A DNA stretch of 64,000 nt from an uncultured Myxococcales bacterium (lineage in GTDB: Bacteria; Myxococcota_A; UBA9042): positions 1-64,000 of the forward strand of contig CAIMEY010000110.1 of NCBI GenBank assembly GCA_903840165.1, written 5' to 3'. The notes under the pieces are model-generated. The model was given only the letters and a program-made list of their open reading frames with translations, was not told where the DNA came from and did not search any database. Shown in pieces: positions 18,310 to 25,889 of this stretch. Within the stretch, counting starts at the first letter, position 1. Each line of letters begins with the position of its first letter. Both the position numbers and the translations under genes were made by a program.

Positions 18310-18337
18310 CGAGATTCCTCTTGTAAAATCAGGCAGT

Positions 18338-20437
18338 TTACTCTTGCATGTACAACGGTCTTGTCTGCGTCACGCGTCGCCGCCACAGCATGCCCAGTCC
18401 GACGACCATTGCCAGCCAACCGCCTCCGCTGGTCCGTCCGCCTTGGCAGCCGGCGCTGTTGCTGGCCGACGCTGCGGTGGCTTGGCCGGTACTGCCACTG
18501 CCGTCGCTCTGTAAGCCTGCGTCGCCACAGGTGTTGTCGGTGACGCCGTCGCAGTCATCATCGACGCCGTTGCACGTCTCGGTGGGGGCTTTGCACGCCT
18601 GCCAAGTGCAACCTGTGCCGCACTGCCTGCTGCCGACCGAGCCGCAACTGGTTGTGCAGGTAGCGATTTCTCCCAGGGCGCAGCTGGCGCCTTCGTCGGT
18701 GACGCCGTCGCAGTTGTCGTCTACACCATTGCAGCCGTCCACGGGCGGCTGACACTCGGCAAGGTGGCACTGGGCGGTGCAACTTCGCGTACCGATGGTG
18801 AAACACGCCGTGTCACACGTGGCCGATTGGCTCAAGTCACTGGCGTCGCATTGCCAACCCATGGTTTCGCCGCGCACCTGGACCCGGCCCCAGCCGTAGG
18901 CGTCGTCCGGCCGCGCTTGGCCCATGCCGATGGCGTCGTCGATGACGGCCTGCATCGCGGCTTTGGGCTCTAAGCCCGCAGAAATATAGAGCGCTACCAC
19001 GCCAGCCGTGTGCGGACATGCCGACGATGTGCCGTAGAAATCGCCAAATGTCGACGCAGTCCCGTCCGGCGCGACTACTTCGGGTTTGAGCCGTCCATCG
19101 ACCGTGGGGCCAAAGCTGCTAAAGCCTTCAAGTGGGCCCGTCGTATAGACATTTTGGTTCACCGCGCCGACCGTCAGCACGTCTTTGCAAGACCCTGGGT
19201 CGTACACATTGCCGTGACGCGTCCAGACCGAAAAGGGCCCCTGGCCGCCTGACAGCATCACCGCGCGGAGGCGAACGCCCGCCGTACAATTCGCTTTACA
19301 AACAATGCGGATCGCGTATTTGCCGCCGGGAGGCCCCTGCAGGCCCAACATCTCGACCGGGGCTGCGTATTTCCCTTGTTTGCTACTAGATTCGTCAACT
19401 TGGACCCAGCTCCCCTGGTCAAGTCGCTCCAAGACAACGTTGAAGTCCACGGTGCGGTTGGTGTAGTCGTCCCAGTCGACATTCATTTGGATGTCGCCGC
19501 CGTGATGTTCAAAGGTTAACCGGGGTTGGTCCTTCTCGAACAAGTGCTGCACGCCCTGAGCATCCGGCGTGTAGGCCCCCTGGTAGAAGTGGCCGTCGCC
19601 GTTGTTGCCGGCTGCGTTGACCCAGGCGACGCCGGCGGCGCGGACTTGGTCGGTGACGGCGCACAGGGGGCCATCGTGGCGGCCAAAGCTCATGCCAAAC
19701 CAGCCAACGGAGTGGCTGACTACCCGGATATTATGGACGTTTTTCTTGGTAACACTGTTGGCGAACTTTTGGATGGCCGCCAGCGAGTCTGCAAGAAACG
19801 GGTAGATCAGGGCGCCCGGGGCCACATCGGCAACGACTTGCGCGCACATGGTGCCGTGCGGACCGCCCGTTTCAGAAACAGTTCCAGTGACTTGTGCGAG
19901 CTCCCCGGCGGCTGCACTATCCGAGAAGCCTTCAAAACCTTCATCGACCAACGCCACAGTGACCCCAGTCCCCTCTGCACCGAGGCAAACCTGCTTACTA
20001 TTGCGAAGTTGCGTGGCTCCTTGGCTCATCACCTTGCCCTGCCAAGCATGCGGGCGTTGGGGCCAGCGGGCGTACGCAATGTCTGGCTGCCGAACCAATA
20101 GTTCTTCTAATCGATTCAGCGGGATCCAGATGTTCAGTACGTCGGTCCCGCGATCGCCAGCCCAGCCGCCCATTTGTCGCAGCACGCCATCAGCCCAAGA
20201 TTCCGGGTTCGCACCGGCAGCCAAGTGCAGTTCGATCTGAGTGAGCCCTTGTTCTTCCTTGATTCCCCAGCGAAAACGCAGATTAGCAATGCGCGTCGGC
20301 TCTCCCGTACGCAGCGCTTGCTGCCATTGCTGGATGTCGGGGCTGAGGCGTTCGTCCGGCTCAGTTCGGCCTGTCGCCTGGGCCGACGGCACCAAGAGGC
20401 TCAAAACGACAAGGAAAATCGCAAGCCGCGCACCCAT
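18338..20437 (-). CDS. Secreted subtilisin-like S8 protease with MopE-like repeats and MYXO-CTERM-like tail
   Basis: A 699-residue protein. Signal peptide 1-21. The S8 catalytic triad is Asp165 (VALVDEGFEG), His194 (GGPHGTMCA) and Ser in GTSSACPHTAGV near residue 470. A jelly-roll-like insert lies between His and Ser. After the protease domain come Cys-rich segments with two CNGVDDNCDGVTDE-type MopE-like metal-binding motifs. The C-terminus is a Ser/Ala stretch, GCQGG, a hydrophobic helix and RRR, fitting a MYXO-CTERM-type sorting signal for retention on the cell surface. Substrate unknown. Confidence 0.9.
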   Translation of the reverse strand: MGARLAIFLVVLSLLVPSAQATGRTEPDERLSPDIQQWQQALRTGEPTRIANLRFRWGIKEEQGLTQIELHLAAGANPESWADGVLRQMGGWAGDRGTDVLNIWIPLNRLEELLVRQPDIAYARWPQRPHAWQGKVMSQGATQLRNSKQVCLGAEGTGVTVALVDEGFEGFSDSAAAGELAQVTGTVSETGGPHGTMCAQVVADVAPGALIYPFLADSLAAIQKFANSVTKKNVHNIRVVSHSVGWFGMSFGRHDGPLCAVTDQVRAAGVAWVNAAGNNGDGHFYQGAYTPDAQGVQHLFEKDQPRLTFEHHGGDIQMNVDWDDYTNRTVDFNVVLERLDQGSWVQVDESSSKQGKYAAPVEMLGLQGPPGGKYAIRIVCKANCTAGVRLRAVMLSGGQGPFSVWTRHGNVYDPGSCKDVLTVGAVNQNVYTTGPLEGFSSFGPTVDGRLKPEVVAPDGTASTFGDFYGTSSACPHTAGVVALYISAGLEPKAAMQAVIDDAIGMGQARPDDAYGWGRVQVRGETMGWQCDASDLSQSATCDTACFTIGTRSCTAQCHLAECQPPVDGCNGVDDNCDGVTDEGASCALGEIATCTTSCGSVGSRQCGTGCTWQACKAPTETCNGVDDDCDGVTDNTCGDAGLQSDGSGSTGQATAASASNSAGCQGGRTSGGGWLAMVVGLGMLWRRRVTQTRPLYMQE

Positions 20438-20522
20438 GATCGACCCGCAGGCATCCGCGCCCGCGAGCGACAGTGTGCGGGAAATCCGCCCTGACGCAAA
20501 GGCATGGACGCGAAATGCCAGT

Positions 20523-22739
20523 CTACGCGTGTTTTGTCAGTAGGGGGCGGCCAAAATGGGTTTGAGTTTGCACACCTGCGGCCTTGAGCAGCGCTGTGGG
20601 CAGGGTGCCGCCGATGGACACGACGACGTCGGTGACGGGCAGAGCCTCGCCACTTGTCAACAAAAGGCTCGTTGGATCGACCTGTTGCACAGCGGCTTCG
20701 TAGCGCACTTGGACTTCACCGCTGGAGACCAACGTCTCAAGGCGCGCGCGATTGGCCGCCTTTGCCCGATCGAACTGTTTGCGGCGGTGAATCAAGTAGA
20801 CGGCTGACGCGCCCGATTTGGCTAATGAAAATGCGGCTTCCAGGGCCGAATCGCCACCGCCGACGACAGCTACCGCTCTGCCGGCATAAACGTCTGGATC
20901 TAAGAGGTTGTAGATGACATTGGCCGAATCTTCGCCGACAACGCCCAACTTCATCGGCGTGCCCCGCCGGCCCAGGCAAAGTAGCACGCGCCTAGCCTGC
21001 CACGACTGCCCCGCGCCGCGCAAAACGAATCCGGGCTGCCCCGGCAGTGGTTCCAGGGTCTCGATGCGAATGCCAAACATCATCCGCGGCTTGTGGTCGG
21101 CGACGATGGTCTCAAATCGCGATATCAGCTCTTCTTTCAGCACGTTGGTGTACTTGACGTCGCCGTGCAGGGGCAGGCGCATCGGCGCGGTCATGACCAG
21201 CTTGCGGCGTGGATAGTGGCGAATTGCGCCGCCAACGTCGGGTTCTTGCTCCAAAGTCAGGTAGTTGAGTCCCAAGTCTTGGGCGGCTAAGGAAGCGGCC
21301 AGGCCGGCCGGTCCGGCACCGATGATGAGAAGGTCCAGGGTGCCGGGCGTACTAGGCTTGCCCTCTGCGGCACGTGATTTCGCAATAAAACCGACGGCCT
21401 GAACCGCCTGAAGCGCCGCATTGCGGATGAGGCCCATGCCTGTGAGTTCGCCGGCCATGTAGATGCCTGGAACCGAGCTCTCGTAGGTGGGTGAAACATC
21501 AGGGATATCGACGCCGCGGGTATAGCTGCCAAAGACCAGCGTAATCGCCTCCATCGGGCAGTTGCTAGCGCACGCGCCGTGGCCAATGCAATGACTGGGT
21601 TCGGCAAGGCGCGCCCGATGCTCAAGCAATCCAAGGATATCGCCCTCGGGACACGCCGAAATGCACGCCGCACTGCCGATGCAACGCGCCGGATCGATGT
21701 GCGGATGCAGGGTCGGCGGCGGTTCTGGAGGAGGCCCGACGTCGACCTTGGCCTTAACGTGGCCGCGCCGATACCTGCGATTCCAAAGCCATTCATAGCC
21801 CGCGATGCCGCCCAGGGCCAACAGCAGCCCGGCGAGCCAGGGTAGCGCCGAACCCGTGAGGTGCCAGCCATAGCCGGTGCGAAAAGCGCTGTCGATATGC
21901 CGCCATGTCGCCCAGACCATCACCGCCGCGGCGAGCAAGTGCACCAGGCGCCAGCGTCGCAGGATCCACGACGCGGTCCCGGCCACGGCCAACTCGTAGC
22001 CAAGGCGCAGGGTCATGATGGCATCTTCGCGAACTTCAAGGCGATCTTCGGCGTCCAGACCATCACCCGTTGCTGCCAACCAGCGATCGACCGTCCACCG
22101 CCGCCAAAGTGGCAAAAACCAGCCAATGGCCAGCAGGCCCAGGCCTCTCAAGCCTCCTGTTGGACTCGTTAATTCAGCGCGCACCTGCAGGGCATGGATG
22201 AGGCCGTGATCCGCGCCGAGCTTGTCGGTCAATCGGTCGAGCACGGCCAGTCCGCGCCCGCGCAAACCGCCCGGATCTTCTTGACCTGTCGCAGTATGGG
22301 GCACCATCGTGTAGATGTAGCGCCCGACCACGCCCGTCGCCAACAGGGCCACCACGGCCTGGGCGGACAGTCGCGCCGCCGGACTCGTTAGGCGGAAGTT
22401 GGCGTGAAGTAAGAGCAAACCACCGCCGAGAAGTCCGAAGAAGACGTGCGCGCTCATCCAGTGGCGGAGAATTCCCCAACGATGCCAAGACCGTAGCCGG
22501 CGTCGAGCCAAATAGGCGAGATTCAGCAGAAACATGAGGACTGCTGCGGTGCCCAGCGCTTTGCCAATAAACCCGCCGGAATTCCAGCGTTCGTAGCGTG
22601 CGTGGTCCAGCTGACGATCGGCGTCCAAGGCATAGTAGTCGGCGGCATGTTGGTAGATCGCAGCGACGCACAAGGCGGCGATCGCCAGCAGCAGCAAATC
22701 GGTGGTGGTCTGCGACAACCGAGACCTGCGTCGTATCAT
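20523..22739 (-). CDS. Membrane fusion of di-haem-b ferric-reductase-like domain, ferredoxin-like motifs and NAD(P)H/FAD reductase
   Basis: Last gene of the cytochrome operon, 738 residues. Residues 1-325 hold about seven TM helices; two carry HX13H pairs (His98/His112 and His267/His281), the spacing of the two haem-b sites in ferric reductases and NOX enzymes. Residues 350-405 hold two ferredoxin-like motifs (CIGSAACISACP and CIGHGACASNCP), each lacking the usual second Cys. Residues 468-738 are a thioredoxin-reductase-like FAD/NAD(P) domain (IIGAGPAGLAAS; VVGGGDSALEAA) without a redox CxxC, so more like YpdA or ferredoxin-NADP reductase. Start ATG 22739 sits 30 bases after the porin stop; the longer frame to 22889 would overlap the porin. 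Likely moves electrons between NAD(P)H and the periplasm. Confidence 0.85.
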   Translation of the reverse strand: MIRRRSRLSQTTTDLLLLAIAALCVAAIYQHAADYYALDADRQLDHARYERWNSGGFIGKALGTAAVLMFLLNLAYLARRRLRSWHRWGILRHWMSAHVFFGLLGGGLLLLHANFRLTSPAARLSAQAVVALLATGVVGRYIYTMVPHTATGQEDPGGLRGRGLAVLDRLTDKLGADHGLIHALQVRAELTSPTGGLRGLGLLAIGWFLPLWRRWTVDRWLAATGDGLDAEDRLEVREDAIMTLRLGYELAVAGTASWILRRWRLVHLLAAAVMVWATWRHIDSAFRTGYGWHLTGSALPWLAGLLLALGGIAGYEWLWNRRYRRGHVKAKVDVGPPPEPPPTLHPHIDPARCIGSAACISACPEGDILGLLEHRARLAEPSHCIGHGACASNCPMEAITLVFGSYTRGVDIPDVSPTYESSVPGIYMAGELTGMGLIRNAALQAVQAVGFIAKSRAAEGKPSTPGTLDLLIIGAGPAGLAASLAAQDLGLNYLTLEQEPDVGGAIRHYPRRKLVMTAPMRLPLHGDVKYTNVLKEELISRFETIVADHKPRMMFGIRIETLEPLPGQPGFVLRGAGQSWQARRVLLCLGRRGTPMKLGVVGEDSANVIYNLLDPDVYAGRAVAVVGGGDSALEAAFSLAKSGASAVYLIHRRKQFDRAKAANRARLETLVSSGEVQVRYEAAVQQVDPTSLLLTSGEALPVTDVVVSIGGTLPTALLKAAGVQTQTHFGRPLLTKHA

Positions 22740-22768
22740 CTTGGAACCTCGGGAAAATACCAGCAGCG

Positions 22769-24538
22769 TTACAGGCGCAAGGACGCCACCAGCGTCGCAT
22801 CGAGCCAATCGGTCACGGTCGGCGAATCGGTCGCCAGAGTCTTGCGGCCGCCCAGCGTCACACCGACCGTCAGCGGCGATCGGCCCCAATCGATGCCCAT
22901 GCGCAAATCCATGGCATCACTGGAAAAAGCGCTTGTCTCGACTCGGTCATGGGCAAAGCGTCCGCGAATGAAGGCATGCCAGACCGCCGTTGGCGACCAA
23001 TCGGCTGACAGAGAAGCCGAAGCACCACTTAGGGTTGGACCACTTTGCAGCATCACGGTCGTCGCCCAGTCCCATTGCGGCGTCGGCCAGCGCGGTAGAC
23101 GGGCCCGCAAAGATGCGCCCCAACGCCAAGATTCCCATGGATCTGAAGAACTTGTGTGACTGCCCCACAAGGCCGATTGCAGTTCGACACGGCGAAACAG
23201 CGGCAGGTCCAGGGAGGCATACGCTTGGTGGTAAGCGCTCGGGCTCCAGGCCGGCAAGGGCAGGGCGAGCGCCAATTCCCGTGTCGGTTCGCTGCGATAG
23301 TACGAGTAGCGCACCTGCGTCCGCCAGCCAGACCAGCCTGGACTGTTCCACGCCAGGAGTCCTTGAACCGGGCGTACCAACGCGCTTGGTGCTGTGGTGC
23401 TAGTCCACGTCGTGCCCGATAAGTCGGGGCGGCCAATGGCGATTTCGGCTTGGGCCCACACCGAGCCAAGGCTTGGATGCACTGCGCGGGTCTGCCACGC
23501 GGCAAGGCTGCGATCGGCGAGTCCGGCAAATCGCGAACTGGAAAATGTCAGTTGATTTAAGCTGTTCCAGCGGTTCAGCCCAAAGTAGCCCTGGGCTGAT
23601 GCACCAAAGCGGGTCGCCTGCAACTCCGGGGCCGTGGTGGCAATGGATGGGACGAAGCCCCCAAAGCCCATGAACTCAAAGTCTTTGTCCAGGCGAATTC
23701 TCGCCGTCGCGCCATCGAGCATGCTCAGGCCCGTGCCGTCAGGTGCAAGCGTCCGGCCGAGGCTGCCTCCAAGCATCCGTTGCGGCCCCGTCGCCAGCGC
23801 CAATTCTGCTTGCCGCAACTGCAGTTGACGGCGACTCGACGAGCCCGGATCGCCGCCCAACTGGTCCAGCCACGCTGCAACGTCGTGGTGCCAACCAAGC
23901 GGAGTTCCTGCAATATTCTCGATATCTAGCCGGTTGGCGAGGCGCAAGAGGGCCCACGGCTTGTCTGTCCCTTGATCCCGTACGCCAGCAGCCGTGAGCG
24001 TGATTTGCCCGCCAATCCGCTGTGTTGCCGGCCCCGCGGCCGCCTTGGCATCGACAACCCAAGGCACACCGCTGCGACTGAGGATCTGCCAGACCTCGGC
24101 CTCCTGCGCTTGCTCAGCCAATCCCTCGGTGTTGCGGTGATGCGCCAATTTCCAGTCTCGTTGCAGACTTAACTGGTGCGCCGTCCGCGCCTCGATCGGA
24201 AGCTGGCTGGGCGTTTGCGCCACCGGGGGCGAGCCAGGCCGAGCGAGGTCGGGTGGAGCCAAAGGACGCAGCGGCAACTCGATTTTCACCTTACCTTTCA
24301 GGGAAATAGCTTCTTGTGCTACAAGGCGCACGCGCGGACCCAGCACGTCCACCACCCGCAGCGGCGGACCTTTGCCCGGCGACGGTACGGAGTCGCCCAC
24401 CTGCAGCGTTTCGCCTTGATCTAAGCGCAGATAGACCTCGGTACCACCACCTGCGAGGCCGACAAATTCAGCGGCTTGGAGCCCCCCGGGCATCAGGCAC
24501 AGGGCCCCCAGGACGGCTAGGCTCGACTTGCGCATCAT
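22769..24538 (-). CDS. Outer-membrane beta-barrel protein of the cytochrome operon (porin-cytochrome-type)
   Basis: 589 residues. ATG 24538 overlaps the preceding dihaem cytochrome stop (ATGA). Signal peptide KSSLAVLGALCLMPGGLQAA is followed by an SH3/FlgA-like N-domain (GETLQVGDSVP, about 20-110), a Pro-rich linker, then from about residue 150 an alternating hydrophobic/aromatic pattern typical of antiparallel membrane beta-strands through to the C-terminal VASLRL. No CxxCH haem motif is present. Position between multihaem cytochromes suggests the sheath that lets a cytochrome cross the outer membrane, as in porin-cytochrome conduits. That role is inferred from context; I recognise no family-specific signature. 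Confidence 0.72.
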   Translation of the reverse strand: MMRKSSLAVLGALCLMPGGLQAAEFVGLAGGGTEVYLRLDQGETLQVGDSVPSPGKGPPLRVVDVLGPRVRLVAQEAISLKGKVKIELPLRPLAPPDLARPGSPPVAQTPSQLPIEARTAHQLSLQRDWKLAHHRNTEGLAEQAQEAEVWQILSRSGVPWVVDAKAAAGPATQRIGGQITLTAAGVRDQGTDKPWALLRLANRLDIENIAGTPLGWHHDVAAWLDQLGGDPGSSSRRQLQLRQAELALATGPQRMLGGSLGRTLAPDGTGLSMLDGATARIRLDKDFEFMGFGGFVPSIATTAPELQATRFGASAQGYFGLNRWNSLNQLTFSSSRFAGLADRSLAAWQTRAVHPSLGSVWAQAEIAIGRPDLSGTTWTSTTAPSALVRPVQGLLAWNSPGWSGWRTQVRYSYYRSEPTRELALALPLPAWSPSAYHQAYASLDLPLFRRVELQSALWGSHTSSSDPWESWRWGASLRARLPRWPTPQWDWATTVMLQSGPTLSGASASLSADWSPTAVWHAFIRGRFAHDRVETSAFSSDAMDLRMGIDWGRSPLTVGVTLGGRKTLATDSPTVTDWLDATLVASLRL

Positions 24539-24840
24539 GGGCCCCCGTCCGGGCCAAAGGCCGGCGACCAGGCGGTGATGCCGTGGCACTTGGCGCAATC
24601 CGTGTTGTATCCAGCCGTTTTATGATTTGGCTTGGTCGACGCGGCGTATTCCTTGGCGTGGCAACTGTTACAGGTAAAGGCCGGGTCGCTGGCTGGTGCC
24701 GATGGATGCACATCCTTGGAAAGACAGGCAGAAGGCACACAAAGCAGCGCAAGGGCCAGCGCGGCTTGGCGCAGAACGCGGCCCAAACTCGGCGTGCGGG
24801 CAGGGCAGGGCTTGGGTCGGTGCATGGACGCCCTGTGCAT
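24535..24840 (-). CDS. Small exported dihaem cytochrome c
   Basis: About 101 residues. ATG 24840 overlaps the 13-haem cytochrome stop as TGATG; an alternative ATG is at 24825. The N-terminal hydrophobic stretch ALALALLCVPSAC could be a lipoprotein or Sec signal. The mature part has two haem-binding sites, CNSCH and CAKCH, separated by a His-containing segment (NHKTAGYN) that may supply a distal ligand. Size and position suggest an electron shuttle or a subunit of the outer-membrane complex. The long open frame to 25089 overlaps the upstream gene and is not believed. Confidence 0.82.
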   Translation of the reverse strand: MHRASMHRPKPCPARTPSLGRVLRQAALALALLCVPSACLSKDVHPSAPASDPAFTCNSCHAKEYAASTKPNHKTAGYNTDCAKCHGITAWSPAFGPDGGP

Positions 24841-25889
24841 CAGCCGCTCCTGTGGCAGTGGAAGCAAGCGCTTGATTGCCAAACGTAAGCGCCGACATTG
24901 CTGTGGCGCGATGCCGTCGACGACTGCGAATGCGTGTGGCAGGACGTGCAGCTCAGCTGGCTGTCGGCATAACCGCCGCTTGCATGGCATCCGGCGCAGC
25001 TGACATGGGAGTGACTGCCTGAAGTGACAGGGAAAATACTGTCGTGCCAGCCCGTGAGTAGGACGTTCCACGTGGTCGCCGTGTGGCAATCGCCGCAGGT
25101 GGTTGGAATGCCAAGCGTCTTATGATTTGGGTGTGAGTTTGCGTACTTGTCCGTGTGGCAGGGCAGACATTGACTGCTGACTCCGCGCCAAATCCCTTTG
25201 CCGTGGCATTTGCTGCAGTCCAGGCCGGCGTGCTGGCCGTATAAGGGCCACCAAGTGCTGTGGTTTACCCGCGCTGGCTTCCACGCAAACGTGCTGTGGC
25301 AGGGCTGGCAGTCCGGTCCAAACCCGGCAAGGCGGTGGTCTGGATTGCGCACGGGATAGGCCAAATTGCCGTGACAATCTCCGCAAATCGCCGGCGTGCC
25401 GCGGTGCGTCTCGCGGCCCAGGCGCGTGTGGCACTGTTGGCATTGCGTCGCTGTGTGCGCGCCGGTCAGTGCAAACCGAGTCATTTCATGGGATGGCAGG
25501 CTCCGCGGCGAACTCCAGCCTGTGGCGCTGTGGCACTGTTCACAGTCGCGGGGCATTTCGCCGCGGTGCGGATCGCTGTGGCAACCGAGGCACCGTTCCG
25601 GCATTTCGCCTGTTCTTTGGCCGGGTTTATGGCAGCCGTCGCACGCAGCTCGAGCATGGGCGCCGCCGAGGTGGGTGCCCGTGACGTCATGGTCGAAGAC
25701 GACCTTCCCCGCAAGCTTGGTCCAGCTTTCCGTGGCGTGGCACTTGGCACAAGCCCATGAAATTGCTGTCGACCCAGCTGGCGTTGGCGGTTCCGGGAGT
25801 CTCACCGCTTCGCCCGCCGCTATGCACAGGGGCAGCGTTAGCGAAAACGCCATGAAAATAAATAAGAATCCCGCCAGTTTTCGGCTCAT
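24840..25889 (-). CDS. Exported 13-haem cytochrome c
   Basis: A 349-residue protein with signal peptide (KLAGFLFIFMAFSLTLPLCIA). I count 13 CxxCH motifs (for example CAKCH, CDGCH, CLGCH, CEQCH, CQQCH, CGDCH, CQPCH, CSKCH, CLPCH, CAGCH, CTSCH, CFHCH), about one per 25 residues, with many extra His for bis-His ligation. Haem density and the absence of a catalytic signature point to an electron wire. ATG 25889 overlaps the stop of the 23-haem gene (ATGA) and its own stop overlaps the next ATG, so the genes are translationally coupled. Confidence 0.93.
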   Translation of the reverse strand: MSRKLAGFLFIFMAFSLTLPLCIAAGEAVRLPEPPTPAGSTAISWACAKCHATESWTKLAGKVVFDHDVTGTHLGGAHARAACDGCHKPGQRTGEMPERCLGCHSDPHRGEMPRDCEQCHSATGWSSPRSLPSHEMTRFALTGAHTATQCQQCHTRLGRETHRGTPAICGDCHGNLAYPVRNPDHRLAGFGPDCQPCHSTFAWKPARVNHSTWWPLYGQHAGLDCSKCHGKGIWRGVSSQCLPCHTDKYANSHPNHKTLGIPTTCGDCHTATTWNVLLTGWHDSIFPVTSGSHSHVSCAGCHASGGYADSQLSCTSCHTHSQSSTASRHSNVGAYVWQSSACFHCHRSG

